Origin: Pseudomonas taiwanensis
GTDB lineage: Bacteria; Pseudomonadota; Gammaproteobacteria; Pseudomonadales; Pseudomonadaceae
Assembly: GCF_013393345.1 (NCBI RefSeq)
Contig: NZ_QJRF01000030.1
Coordinates: forward strand, 248,001-312,000
Direction of reading: 5' to 3'
DNA: 64,000 bases
The notes below the pieces were generated by a model. That model saw only the letters and a list, made by a program, of their open reading frames with translations, did not search any database and was not told the DNA's origin. Positions 17,109-26,042 of this stretch are shown here, one piece after another; position 1 is the stretch's first letter; each line of letters opens with the position of its first letter. The position numbers were made by a program, and so were the translations under genes.

Positions 17109-18392
17109 TCAGGCTTTGATGGCGAAGGACTGGGCGTAGGCGGCAGGGTTCGAGCCGTCCCACAACTTGCCGTCCATCAGGGTGCTGCCGCGCATCTGGC
17201 TGGCCGGAACCGGCAGGCCGAGGGCGCTGGCCGCCTCACTGAACAGCTTGGTCTGGTTGACCTGGGCGGCGACGGCGGCGTAGTCCGGATCCTGTTTGAT
17301 CAGGCCCCAGCGCTTGAACTGGGTCATGAACCACATGCCGTCGGAGAGCCAGGGGAAGTTCACGTTGCAGTCCTTGCAGAAGGCCATGGCGTGCTTGTCT
17401 TCCCATTTGTTGCCCAGACCGTCCTCGTAGTGGCCGAGGAAGCGCTGTTCGATGACGTCCACCGGGGCGTTGACGTAGGCCTTGCCGGCGATGAGTTTGG
17501 CGGTGGCCTTCTTGTTCTCGTCGCTGGCCTCGATGAAGCGGCTGGCGTCGAGCAGGGCCATCACCAGGGCGCGTGCGGTATTGGGGTTCTGCTCGACGAA
17601 GTCGCGCGAGCAGCCCAGCACCTTCTCCGGATGGTCCGCCCAGATCTGCTGGGTGGTGGTGGCGGTGAAGCCGATCTTGTCGAAGATCGCCCGCGCGCCC
17701 CAGGGCTCGCCGACGCAGAAGCCGTCCATGTTGCCGACGCGCATGTTGGCGACCATCTGCGGCGGCGGCACGGTGATGGTTTTCACATCGGTCAGCGGGT
17801 TGATGCCGTGGCTGGCCAGCCAGTAGTAGAGCCACATGGCGTGGGTTCCGGTGGGGAAGGTCTGGGCGAAGGTCAGCGGGTTGCCGCCTTTCTTGATATG
17901 GGCGGCGAGCTGCTCGCCATTGGTCACGCCGGCTTCCTTCAGCTGGCGAGAGAGGGTGATGGCTTGGCCGTTCTGGTTCAGCCCCATGAGTACGGCCATG
18001 TTCTTCTGCGGACCGGCCACGCCGAGCTGGGAGCTGTACATCATGCCGTAGAGCACGTGGGAGGCATCCAGCTCGCCGGTGTTCAGCTTGTCGCGCACGC
18101 CCGCCCAGGAAGCTTCCTTGCTGGGTGTGATGGACAGGCCGTACTTGGCAGCGAAGCCCTGGGTGGCGGCCACGACCACCGAGGCGCAATCGGTGAGGGG
18201 AATGAAGCCGACCTTCAGAGCGGCCTTTTCCGGTGCATCCGAGCCGGCGGCCCAGGCCGCGCTGCGCAAGAAACCGGGGGCGGAGAGGCCGAGGGCGGTC
18301 ACGCCACCGACCGTGCCGGCAATGGCGATCGATTGCTTGAGGAAGTTACGGCGACTGCTGTTCACCGGGTCTTTGGAATCACGTTCGCTCAT
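17109..18392 (-). CDS. nrtA: Nitrate-binding periplasmic protein (NrtA/NasF), Tat-exported
   Basis: A 427-residue solute-binding protein. The N terminus SSRRNFLKQSIAIAGTVGGV is a twin-arginine signal. The mature part shows the NrtA pattern: LKVGFIPLTDCASVVVAATQGFAAKYGL, TFAQTFPTGTHAMWLYYWL, DGFCVGEPWGARA, WADHPEKVLGCSRDFVEQNP and WLSDGMWFMTQFKRWG. It captures nitrate for the NrtB/NrtD transporter. ATG 18392 is preferred (AGGA upstream). It is homologous along its length to NasS at 19496, which lacks the signal. Its leader holds a sigma-54-like promoter and a terminator hairpin. Confidence 0.92.
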   Translation of the reverse strand: MSERDSKDPVNSSRRNFLKQSIAIAGTVGGVTALGLSAPGFLRSAAWAAGSDAPEKAALKVGFIPLTDCASVVVAATQGFAAKYGLSITPSKEASWAGVRDKLNTGELDASHVLYGMMYSSQLGVAGPQKNMAVLMGLNQNGQAITLSRQLKEAGVTNGEQLAAHIKKGGNPLTFAQTFPTGTHAMWLYYWLASHGINPLTDVKTITVPPPQMVANMRVGNMDGFCVGEPWGARAIFDKIGFTATTTQQIWADHPEKVLGCSRDFVEQNPNTARALVMALLDASRFIEASDENKKATAKLIAGKAYVNAPVDVIEQRFLGHYEDGLGNKWEDKHAMAFCKDCNVNFPWLSDGMWFMTQFKRWGLIKQDPDYAAVAAQVNQTKLFSEAASALGLPVPASQMRGSTLMDGKLWDGSNPAAYAQSFAIKA

Positions 18393-18414
18393 GGTGTTGT
18401 CCTGAATGGAGGGC

Positions 18415-18474
18415 AAAACAAAAACGGCGTACGCCAGAGCTCCTAATAGGGGAAGGAACTCTGACGGACGCCGT
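18415..18474 (-). promoter_or_regulatory. Leader terminator/antitermination site upstream of nrtA
   Basis: On the minus strand ACGGCGT (18468-18474) pairs with ACGCCGT (18424-18430), with an inner CAGAG/CTCTG stem, and is followed by TTTTTGTTTT. It ends only about 20 bases before the nrtA ATG. A terminator between promoter and gene fits control by the ANTAR antiterminator NasT. I could not assign the ANTAR hexaloop hairpins with confidence. Confidence 0.75.
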
Positions 18475-18533
18475 TGTCCGTGATCCGCGGCCCACCGCCG
18501 TTGGCGCGCTACGCAAGAATCTGCAGGTGAGAT

Positions 18534-18549
18534 TGCAAACGCCTTGCCA
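18534..18549 (-). promoter_or_regulatory. Sigma-54 promoter for the nitrate transporter
   Basis: Minus-strand TGGCAAGGCGTTTGCA matches the -24/-12 consensus (TGGCACG-N4-TTGCW) except one base. It gives a leader of about 130 bases to the nrtA ATG. Nitrogen control through NtrC is expected for such a promoter. Confidence 0.7.
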
Positions 18550-18896
18550 GCTTGGCCTGCAGCCCGAAGCCATGGTCTTGGCAGGTTACTTTCGGTCGTT
18601 ATTGTCTTTTAAATCAGTAGCTTGGCTATTGCGGTAATGCTTCGGGCTAGCTGGCGGCAATGAGCCATGTTCGTGCGGCGCCGATGCGGCCTGAACGGTT
18701 TTGGTTCGCTTGGAGCAGGAGAGGGCAGCGAGGGGCGGATGCCAGGAACGGGGTGCAGTATTCGGGGCAACGGAGGACAGCACCACAGTGCGCCTGCGTA
18801 CTGTGTGTGGCTAGAGATTGTTGCGAGCGTTGGCCCTGTCCATGGGGAGCGAACAAGTTCGCCTCCTCATGGACTTGACCGATTTCTGGTTGACGC
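18550..18896. other. Non-coding region between nasT and the nrt promoter
   Basis: No credible gene. It should hold activator sites for the sigma-54 promoter at 18534-18549, though I cannot point to a clear NtrC site. Confidence 0.5.
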
Positions 18897-19475
18897 TCAG
18901 ACGCCAAGCATCTCGTGCGTGGCGATGATCTGCTCGGCTACCTGGATCAATCGTTGTTGGCGTCCCATGGCCTGGCGACGCATCAAGGTGTAGGCGGCCT
19001 CTTCGTCACAGCTTTTCATCTTCATCAGCAGGCCCTTGGCCAACTCGATGCGTTTGCGTTCGGCCAATTGGCTGTCTCGCTCCAGCAGTTGGGCGCGCAG
19101 GGCCTGATCACTCTCGAAGCGCGCCATGGCCACGTCCAGGATTGGTCTCAATCGCTCAGTGTGAATGCCTTCGATCACGTAGGCGCTGACACCGGCCCGG
19201 ATCGCCTGGCGCATCAGCTCGGGATCGTGATCGTCGGTGAACATGACGATGGGGTGGGGCCGGTCGCGGCTGACCATCACCACCTGTTCCATCATGTCGC
19301 GGCCGGCGGACTCGGTGTCGATCAGTACGACATCGGGGCGCGCCGCTTCGATGCGCTCGGGCAGGTTGATGCTCAGGCTGGTTTCGTCCATGACCTCGAA
19401 ACCGGCCTCCACCAGGGCATTACGCAGACGGCCGACTTTCTTCGGGGTGTCATCGATCAGGAGAATGCGGAGCAT
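18897..19475 (-). CDS. nasT: Nitrate-responsive antiterminator NasT (ANTAR response regulator)
   Basis: A 192-residue protein: receiver-like domain (MLRILLIDDTPKKVGRLRNAL.. VVLIDTESAGRD.. VMFTDDHD) and a C-terminal ANTAR RNA-binding domain (RIELAKGLLMKMKSCDEEAAYTLMRRQAMGRQQRLIQVAEQIIA). NasT binds leader RNA and prevents termination ahead of nitrate genes; NasS holds it when nitrate is absent. It starts at ATG 19475, 20 bases after nasS. Likely targets are the leaders at 15047, 18415 and 20734. Confidence 0.93.
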   Translation of the reverse strand: MLRILLIDDTPKKVGRLRNALVEAGFEVMDETSLSINLPERIEAARPDVVLIDTESAGRDMMEQVVMVSRDRPHPIVMFTDDHDPELMRQAIRAGVSAYVIEGIHTERLRPILDVAMARFESDQALRAQLLERDSQLAERKRIELAKGLLMKMKSCDEEAAYTLMRRQAMGRQQRLIQVAEQIIATHEMLGV

Positions 19476-19495
19476 GCAGTGGTCAACTCTAGGCG

Positions 19496-20710
19496 TCAGA
19501 GGGCAGCGGCCGCAGTGGCGGCGCTGTGGGCGTGAATAGCGAAGCTGCGGGCGTAGCCGGCCGGGTCGGTGCCGTCCCAGATCTGGCCGTCGAACAGCCT
19601 GGAGCTGCGCATGGGGTGCGCGGGGACCGCTATGCCCAGCGCTTCGGCCGCTTCGCGGTAGAGTGCTAGCTGGTGGACTCGACGGGCCACGCCGAGGTAA
19701 TCCGGGTCGTCCCTGAGCAGCCCCCAGCGACGGAACTGGGTCATGAACCACATGCCATCGGACAGCCAGGGCATAGACGCCTCTCCGCCGGCAAAGAAGC
19801 GCAGTGGGTGAGCATCGCGCCAGGCGTAGCCGAGGCCGTCCTCGTAGTCGCCGAGAAAACGCGGTTCGATGGCCGACAGTGGTGCATCGAGGTACTCGAC
19901 ACCGCTGATTAGCCGGGCAGTGCTGCGCTTGTTCTCGTCGCTGGCGTCGATGAAGCGGCTGGCCTCGAGCACCGCCATGGTTAGGGCGCGGGCGGTGTTG
20001 GGGTACTGCTCCACGAAGGCGCGCGTGCAGGCGAGCACCTTTTCCGGGTGGTCGGGCCAGATCATCTGGCTGGTGGCCAGGGTGAAGCCCTGTTTCTCAT
20101 CCACCGCTAATGCGCCCCAGGGGCCGCCAGCACAGAAACCGTCGATGTGCCCGGTCTTGAGGTGCTGGACCATCTGCGCGGGCGGAAGCACGACTGTGTT
20201 CACATCTTCCAGCGGGTGGATACCCTGGGCCGCCAACCAGTAGTGCAGCCACATGGCATGGGTGCCGGTGGGAAAGGTCTGGGCGAAGGTCAGTTTCGCA
20301 CCGTGCTGACGCACCCGGGCGGCGAGAGTGTCGGCTCGGGTCACACCTGCCTGACGCAGTGGTTCGGAGAGATTGATCGCCTGGCCGTTCTGACACAGCC
20401 CCATGAGGATCGCCATTTCGGTGGGCGAGCCACCCAGTCCCAGGTGGGTGCCGTAGACCTGGCCATAGAGCGAGTGCGCGGCGTCCAGCTCGCTGCTCAA
20501 TAATCTGTCACGTAAGCCAGCCCAGGAGGTCTGCCGCTTCAGCTCCAGGGTCAGCCCGTAGGGCTGGGCGAAACCCTGGGTGGCCGCGACGATCAGCGAG
20601 GCGGAGTCGGAAAGGGCCATGAAGCCCAGGTTCACTGTGCGCTTTTCCGGGGCATCGCTGCCCGCGACCCAGGCGAGGTTGTCGTTACGGGTGCAACTCT
20701 TGTCGGTCAT
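19496..20710 (-). CDS. nasS: Nitrate sensor NasS
   Basis: A 404-residue cytoplasmic relative of the nitrate-binding protein NrtA. It keeps the ligand domain (LGFMALSDSASLIVAATQGFAQPYGL, TFAQTFPTGTHAMWLHYWL, DGFCAGGPWGALA, IWPDHPEKVLACTRAF, WLSDGMWFMTQFRRWG) but has no Tat or Sec signal. NasS binds NasT and releases it on nitrate or nitrite. nasT follows by 20 bases. I take ATG 20710 as start; the longer open frame to 20785 reads through the leader terminator. The operon has its own sigma-54-like promoter and attenuator. Confidence 0.92.
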   Translation of the reverse strand: MTDKSCTRNDNLAWVAGSDAPEKRTVNLGFMALSDSASLIVAATQGFAQPYGLTLELKRQTSWAGLRDRLLSSELDAAHSLYGQVYGTHLGLGGSPTEMAILMGLCQNGQAINLSEPLRQAGVTRADTLAARVRQHGAKLTFAQTFPTGTHAMWLHYWLAAQGIHPLEDVNTVVLPPAQMVQHLKTGHIDGFCAGGPWGALAVDEKQGFTLATSQMIWPDHPEKVLACTRAFVEQYPNTARALTMAVLEASRFIDASDENKRSTARLISGVEYLDAPLSAIEPRFLGDYEDGLGYAWRDAHPLRFFAGGEASMPWLSDGMWFMTQFRRWGLLRDDPDYLGVARRVHQLALYREAAEALGIAVPAHPMRSSRLFDGQIWDGTDPAGYARSFAIHAHSAATAAAAL

Positions 20711-20733
20711 GTTGTTTGTCCCACCACTGAACG

Positions 20734-20783
20734 AAAAAGGCGCCGTCCCAGTCGCCATGGGATTGGTGACCGGGTACGACGCC
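20734..20783 (-). promoter_or_regulatory. Leader terminator upstream of nasS
   Basis: Minus strand: outer stem GGCGTCGT / ACGGCGCC (with one G-T pair) and inner stem CCCGGTC / GACTGGG, followed by TTTTT at 20734-20738, just ahead of the nasS ATG. It suggests nasST is under its own NasT-type antitermination. Confidence 0.65.
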
Positions 20784-20834
20784 ATCGTCTATGAACTGTC
20801 TCCGCCGTTGGAGGGAGTTCGGAGTGCTGGTGTC

Positions 20835-20850
20835 AGCAAGTGATGTGCCA
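20835..20850 (-). promoter_or_regulatory. Sigma-54-like promoter for nasST
   Basis: Minus-strand TGGCACATCACTTGCT matches the -24/-12 consensus with one change. The terminator hairpin starts about 50 bases downstream. Confidence 0.7.
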
Positions 20851-20980
20851 TCGTTCAGTAATGAAACTGAACGGAGGGCAGGGAAGAGGGCGCTGCTGGA
20901 GCTTCGATTAGTAGACGACCTCAACTTGGCTGTTATCTGCCATTCGGTATCGGCTGCTGCATAACCCAGCCCCTCGCTTA

Positions 20981-23713
20981 TTAATGAATCAATCCACGCT
21001 CTCTGGCGGCACGTACCGCCAGTTTTCGCTTTCGTACTCCAAGCTTTTCAAAGATGCGCTGCCAGTACCATTTAACAGTGTTCTCCGTCAGCCCCAACGC
21101 TTGAGCTACTTCCTTGGCGGCGAGGTTTTGGGCCGTTAGACGAATGATCGCCAATTCGCGTTCGGACAGGAGCTCGGCGCTGGCATCGGTGGATACCAGC
21201 TCAGTTACTCGGGGTACTTCAGGGCGTTGGCCGAAGGCCGCAAGCAGTTTGTCTAGATAGCTGGTCCATGCCAGAGGGATATCAGCTGCTGTTGATTGTT
21301 TCAGCTGAAGCAGTAGCCCACACAGCTCTTCGCCCTCGTCGACAAAGATGCGCACAAATAGTCCTTCGGAGCGGCTTAAAGCTTCGATCAATGTGCGGCG
21401 CGCAGCTAGGTTGTCGCCAGAGCGAGACAGCAGACGTGTCAGCAATACGGACACGCGTACAAAGGACCGATTGTACTGGCGCTCCTGCAACAGATTTGCC
21501 CAGCGTCGTAGTACGCGTATGGCATTGGCATATTGGCCGTTCTCAAGGCTAACGCGGGCGAATGCCATTGCGAAACTCTCTCGGCTGCTGTCTGCCCCTT
21601 TCTCAGGGGATAAGGATTTGAGAGCAGTGAAATCCGGGCTGCGTTCAAGCAATCGCTCGGCCTGCACCAACTGACCCTGTTCAACGTAAAGTTGCACTTG
21701 GGCCGCCAGCACCCGGGCGCGCAAACGCGGCAGCTGGAATCGCATGGCAAATTGATGGGCTGCGTCGAGTTGCTCGTGCGCCACGGTGTAACCCGCATCT
21801 AGCCTTGTCAGAAGCGCGCCGGTAATCACTCGGGAAATGATGGAGTCGACGATGCCGAAGTCCAAGCTACTGATGGAAATCTCGGTCAACAGCCTGCGGG
21901 CTTCGTCTAGGCGATCCGTTTCATACCAAAGCTGAACCAATGGAGCTGCAGCCATGGACGCGAGTGAAGAGTCCCGTCCCTGGATACGGATTGCCGTTGC
22001 GTGAGCGGACAGGAGCAGACGCTCCGCGGTGGCAACCTGGCCGCGCGATGCAAAGACGCAGCCGGCGACAACGTCCAGGAAGACTGTTCCATAGCCGGCC
22101 CCTACGTTGAGGAATAGCCGACGTAGCTCGTCCACCTCCAGCTCGGAAACGAGACTCTGATAGCTATCACGCCGGCACATTATCAAGGCAACTTTTGCCG
22201 AGGCGAGCATGAAACTATCGCTGTGCTGATAGGCCTGCAGCCAATTTGTGATGGCGCGTTCGGCTGGGCGTAACTGGTCGGTAAAGGTTTGCAGCATGCA
22301 GTCGCGATGCTCCAGGGTTACACGGAGCAGCTCCTGCTCCCTGGCGGCGCTGCTGCCCTCAACAACATCTGGGTCAAGAAGTTGTTGGGTCTCGAAGAGC
22401 AGGCGGCGAGCCTCGAAAAATCGCCAGCGAATGATGTTGTCCCATACCAGCTCAAGCTGTAGCCGAGGAAGGCGTTGCATCACGTTGGCATCGAGCTGAT
22501 CGGCCAGCGCCTGTAGCGTGGTGGTTTGTCCGCTGCTGAAGAGCGCTGGGCTTATACGGTCCAGTAACGTGCCGGCCCATTCCTGTTCGTCCAGGATGAA
22601 CGCATGCTCGATGGCTTCAAGCTCCCGCCCGTGTCCAGCCAGCCATTGACCGGCACGACGATGGTACTGCTGCGCCGAGCGCGGAGATCGGTCCATCAGA
22701 ATACGGCGCAGCAGGTCGGCGAACAGATGGTGATAACGGTACCAGTTGCGCTCCCGATCCAGCCCGAGAAGGAATAGGTGCTTCACCTCTATCTGATCGA
22801 TCAAGTCCCTTGCGTTGCTCACTCCGAGTACCTCGTTTGCGAGCTCGGCGTTGAACGATTTGAGTAGCGAGGTCGCAAGGAGAAATTGCTCGATCTCTTG
22901 AGATTGCTTGGCAAGTACCTCTTCCACCAGGAAGGCGGCAATGTCTCTATCTGCGCCGGAGAACCGCTGGAGAAAAGTATCGACATCTACTCCAGACTCC
23001 AAGGCAATCGAGGCCATGCGTAGGCTTGCCGGCCAGCCTTCTGTTTTCCCCAGTAAGGTAATCAGCTGCGTTTCGGACAATTCCGGTATATGGAATCCGG
23101 CCATGAACTGGCGGGCTTCTTTCTCGGAAAATGAAATCGCTGCGCTATCGATCTCATGCAATTGACCGAGGGCGCGTAGCCGGGAAAGAGGCAGCCGCGG
23201 TAACTCGCGCGAGGAAATCACCAGATGCAGGTTATGCACTGGGCTGGTAAGAAGCAGGCTGATCAACTCCAGCACTCGAGTGTCGGTGATCAGATGGAAG
23301 TCATCCAGGAACAGATACACGCGGTCTGGCAACTGCATGACACGTTCGAGAATCTCTGCTGCCAGGTAGGGAGTGCTGGGGCCGGATCCTAGGCCATGGT
23401 GCGAGCCGGAGGCATTGATTGCACTGTGGCCATCAAGCGCTGATAGGAGCAGGGACGAGAAGCGCACTACGTCGTTATCGTAGCTGTCGAGGCCCAGCCA
23501 GGTGGCTTGCAGGTGCCGTTGCTGCAGGCGACGGAGCAGCGCGGCCATAAGACTGCTTTTGCCATATCCTGCCGGCGCGCAGATCAGTAGCAGCGACTTG
23601 TCGAGACTTCGTTCAATCCGATCCAGCAAGTCCTCTCGCTCAATCAGCCCGCCGGCCTGCGTTGGCGGTGCGAATTTTGTTGGCAGAATCGGCCATGAGG
23701 CTGGGCCGTTCAT
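20981..23713 (-). CDS. LuxR-family ATP-dependent (MalT/AlkS-type) regulator
   Basis: About 910 residues. N-terminal STAND ATPase: Walker A ICAPAGYGKSSLMAALL and Walker B RVYLFLDDFHLITD; a long helical repeat middle; and a C-terminal LuxR helix-turn-helix, LLSERELAIIRLTAQNLAAKEVAQALGL with TVKWYWQRIFEKLGV. Such LAL regulators are switched by an inducer and ATP; AlkS is a Pseudomonas example. ATG 23713 has GGTGA seven bases before it; ATG 23731 is an alternative. It lies between nitrate and aromatic genes and faces left, with the acyl-CoA dehydrogenase gene ending upstream. It may control the catabolic genes; the target is unknown. Confidence 0.85.
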   Translation of the reverse strand: MNGPASWPILPTKFAPPTQAGGLIEREDLLDRIERSLDKSLLLICAPAGYGKSSLMAALLRRLQQRHLQATWLGLDSYDNDVVRFSSLLLSALDGHSAINASGSHHGLGSGPSTPYLAAEILERVMQLPDRVYLFLDDFHLITDTRVLELISLLLTSPVHNLHLVISSRELPRLPLSRLRALGQLHEIDSAAISFSEKEARQFMAGFHIPELSETQLITLLGKTEGWPASLRMASIALESGVDVDTFLQRFSGADRDIAAFLVEEVLAKQSQEIEQFLLATSLLKSFNAELANEVLGVSNARDLIDQIEVKHLFLLGLDRERNWYRYHHLFADLLRRILMDRSPRSAQQYHRRAGQWLAGHGRELEAIEHAFILDEQEWAGTLLDRISPALFSSGQTTTLQALADQLDANVMQRLPRLQLELVWDNIIRWRFFEARRLLFETQQLLDPDVVEGSSAAREQELLRVTLEHRDCMLQTFTDQLRPAERAITNWLQAYQHSDSFMLASAKVALIMCRRDSYQSLVSELEVDELRRLFLNVGAGYGTVFLDVVAGCVFASRGQVATAERLLLSAHATAIRIQGRDSSLASMAAAPLVQLWYETDRLDEARRLLTEISISSLDFGIVDSIISRVITGALLTRLDAGYTVAHEQLDAAHQFAMRFQLPRLRARVLAAQVQLYVEQGQLVQAERLLERSPDFTALKSLSPEKGADSSRESFAMAFARVSLENGQYANAIRVLRRWANLLQERQYNRSFVRVSVLLTRLLSRSGDNLAARRTLIEALSRSEGLFVRIFVDEGEELCGLLLQLKQSTAADIPLAWTSYLDKLLAAFGQRPEVPRVTELVSTDASAELLSERELAIIRLTAQNLAAKEVAQALGLTENTVKWYWQRIFEKLGVRKRKLAVRAARERGLIH

Positions 23714-23853
23714 CGACTGTTCACCGGGCATGATCAAACTGAACGCTGCTCAGGCTCCAGCGTTGAGTGGAATACCCATCACGGAAACCCTTGTTGTTAG
23801 AAACTGCCGAAATCGGCAGCGAGTGCGTCGTTTATCACATAGCCGTCTGTGAT

Positions 23854-23870
23854 GCTCAAGGCCCTTGAGC
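23854..23870. promoter_or_regulatory. Perfect palindrome upstream of the LuxR-type regulator
   Basis: GCTCAAGG-C-CCTTGAGC, about 140 bases before the regulator start. Possible operator; no further support. Confidence 0.35.
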
Positions 23871-24002
23871 GTGCGGCCCCGGAAGGACGAACGATGGCAA
23901 TGCCCGAAAGGGAGGGTGGGGGCGTTGCTGCTGGGATGAGAATACCGGCCAATGCACAGTGGAGTGCCCAGCCGGTAGTCCCTTAGCTATTCGAGTCAGG
24001 TA

Positions 24003-25238
24003 TCAACCGGTGAAGTCTTTGCCGAAGATGTTCCGAGCGATCACCCACTTCTGTACCTCGTTGGTGCCTTCGTAGATCTCCGCGATCTTGCTGTCGCGAT
24101 ACACCTCTTCAACATGATAGTGCGACCCATCGAAGGCCAGCTCCTTGGTGAAACCGTAGCCGCCGAAAATCTGAACACCTTCGCGGGCGAATTCGCTGGC
24201 CAGGTTGGTCCCGTACCATTTGGCCATGGCTGCTTCAGGCTCGGGGAACTGCTCCCCCCCATCCATTCGCAATGCGGCTTTGAGGTACAGGTTGCGTGCG
24301 TTTTCGATTTCGGTAGCTCGTTCGGCCAGGCGGAATTGCCAGTGCTGGAACTGGGCCAAAGCCTTGCCGAAGGCTCGTCTTTTCTGCAGGCGGGCAACGC
24401 TATGGTCGAAAACGCTCTGCGCCATGCCTACACCACTGGCGGCGATGCCAATGCGTCCGTAAGTCAGTACTTGCAGCGCGATCTTCAGTCCGTCGCCACG
24501 CTTGCCCACAACGTTGTCTAGCGGGACTCGGACCTTGTCGAACCGTATATCGGCGGTCAGTTGCCCATGGTTTCCGAGTTTTTTGTCAGGCGCACCGACA
24601 GTGACGCCTGGTAGGTCGAGGTCGACAACCACTTCGGTCATTCGCTCACCATCGCGGCACAGCAGCACGACGAAGCTAGCTACTGGCGAGTTCGTGATCC
24701 AGCGCTTGTGCCCATTGATCTCAATGTGGTCGTCGTGGAAGGTCGCATGGGTCACCAGGGCCTCTACCGACAGGTCAGTGCTAGCCTCCGGTTCGCTGGT
24801 GGCAAAGCTGCCGATCTTTCGACCTTCCAGTAGCGGCGTCAGGTAACGCTTTTGGAGTGCGGGGTTGGCCCATTCGAGAGCGTGGCCGGCGAGGATGCAG
24901 TGCACATCGTAGATCGCCGCGACGCTATTGCTGAAATAGCTCAGCTCCTCGATAACGACCGCGGTTGCTGCTGCTGGACATGCCAGGCCGCGCCCACCGA
25001 CTTCAGCGGAGAAGGGAATTCGAAAAAGGCCGGCATCTGCCATTGTCTCGAAGAGGTCGAAAGGGAAAGCCTCGACAGCTTCTTCACGGTGGCCGATTTG
25101 CCAGGCAACAGGTGCCACATGCTTTTCGCAGAACGCACGCACTTCTGCCCGAATCGCAAGTACCTCCTCTGGGCTCATCAGGTCGTGGTACAGACGTGGT
25201 TCCTGGCGAGGTGGATGAATCTCGTTTGTCATTGTCAT
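24003..25238 (-). CDS. Acyl-CoA dehydrogenase
   Basis: A 411-residue FAD-dependent acyl-CoA dehydrogenase. Seen: FCEKHVAPVAW and EVGGRGLACPAAATAVVIEEL in the N-terminal helical domain, SFATSEPEASTDL and KRWITNSPVASFVVLL in the central barrel, and EIYEGTNEVQKWVIARNIFG with the catalytic base Glu near the C terminus. It would introduce a 2,3 double bond in an acyl-CoA. It follows the GlcG-like gene on the minus strand and shares its transcript. Its acyl substrate is unknown; no acyl-CoA ligase is seen nearby. The start is one of two adjacent ATGs (25238 or 25232). Confidence 0.9.
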   Translation of the reverse strand: MTMTNEIHPPRQEPRLYHDLMSPEEVLAIRAEVRAFCEKHVAPVAWQIGHREEAVEAFPFDLFETMADAGLFRIPFSAEVGGRGLACPAAATAVVIEELSYFSNSVAAIYDVHCILAGHALEWANPALQKRYLTPLLEGRKIGSFATSEPEASTDLSVEALVTHATFHDDHIEINGHKRWITNSPVASFVVLLCRDGERMTEVVVDLDLPGVTVGAPDKKLGNHGQLTADIRFDKVRVPLDNVVGKRGDGLKIALQVLTYGRIGIAASGVGMAQSVFDHSVARLQKRRAFGKALAQFQHWQFRLAERATEIENARNLYLKAALRMDGGEQFPEPEAAMAKWYGTNLASEFAREGVQIFGGYGFTKELAFDGSHYHVEEVYRDSKIAEIYEGTNEVQKWVIARNIFGKDFTG

Positions 25239-25315
25239 TTCTGGCAATTCTCGTGTTGGTCGGGATGGGAGGTGCACTTTGTCCGGATATCCGCCCTGGT
25301 CGGGCCTGAACACAC

Positions 25316-25768
25316 TCAACACGCACCCAGGGCGATGAGCGCAGCCCGGGCGCAGGCTTCGTCTTCGGATTCACTACCACCGGAAACAGCGACAGCACCT
25401 ATCAATTGACCGTCGATACGTATCGGCAGACCACCTCTCACCAAGGTCAGGTCGCGGTGCGATAGCAGACCATCACGTACGCGTTGGCCGGAGGCTTCCA
25501 GGACTTGTTCGAGCTCAGCTGCTGTGATGCCGCAGCCTGCTACGCTGCGCGCTTTTTTGATGGCCATTTCATGGGAAATCAGAAACGCCCCTGGCATCCT
25601 GGCGAAGCCGGTAAGCGCGCCTTGGGAGTCGACAACGGCGACCACTACCTTTATCGCCAGTAGTTCCGCGTGGTGGATCGCGGCCTCTATGGCCTGTAGC
25701 GCAGCTCGATGGGTGATGAGGGGGTGAGAGATGTACAGGGGATCAGTGGACTTCGGATTGACGACCAT
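25316..25768 (-). CDS. GlcG/HbpS-family protein
   Basis: A 150-residue GlcG/HbpS (DUF336) protein: AALQAIEAAIHHAELLAIKVVVAVVDSQGALTGFARMPGAFLISHEMAIKKARSVA.. and the C-terminal GGLPIRIDGQLIGAVAVSGG. Members bind haem or small molecules and commonly accompany catabolic operons, with a poorly defined role. Start ATG 25768 follows CGGAG. It lies between the terminator of the catechol dioxygenase gene and the acyl-CoA dehydrogenase, so it probably has its own promoter within 25769-25930. Confidence 0.85.
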   Translation of the reverse strand: MVVNPKSTDPLYISHPLITHRAALQAIEAAIHHAELLAIKVVVAVVDSQGALTGFARMPGAFLISHEMAIKKARSVAGCGITAAELEQVLEASGQRVRDGLLSHRDLTLVRGGLPIRIDGQLIGAVAVSGGSESEDEACARAALIALGAC

Positions 25769-25933
25769 CGTTGACTCCGAGACCGAACGAATTCGGTCCT
25801 GCTTTTGTTGCGCTCGGGGCGATGTGCGCCAGCGGAGCTAGCCAGGGGCTCGGTGCCTGTAAACATGCAAGGCTCAATTCCCCTGGGCATTGATGAAACT
25901 GGCTGATCGGCACTCCGCCCACCGGCCACACTG

Positions 25934-25980
25934 AAAAAAAAGGGCGTCTCGGTTTTTCACGCTCGATAAGGTAGACGCCC
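25934..25980 (-). terminator. Terminator after catechol 2,3-dioxygenase
   Basis: Minus-strand stem GGGCGTCT / AGACGCCC followed by eight T. It closes the dioxygenase transcript and separates it from the GlcG-like gene. Confidence 0.85.
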
Positions 25981-26042
25981 GTGAAAGGAGCACTGCTGGT
26001 TTTCTCTCCGAGACCTTGTTGGCGGTTGCGGAGAGGCAACAA

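Noticed and set aside
15231-18446. Long plus-strand open frames over the nitrate transporter genes
   Set aside because: They are antisense to nrtD, nrtB and nrtA, which have clear families; long reverse frames are normal in GC-rich coding DNA.
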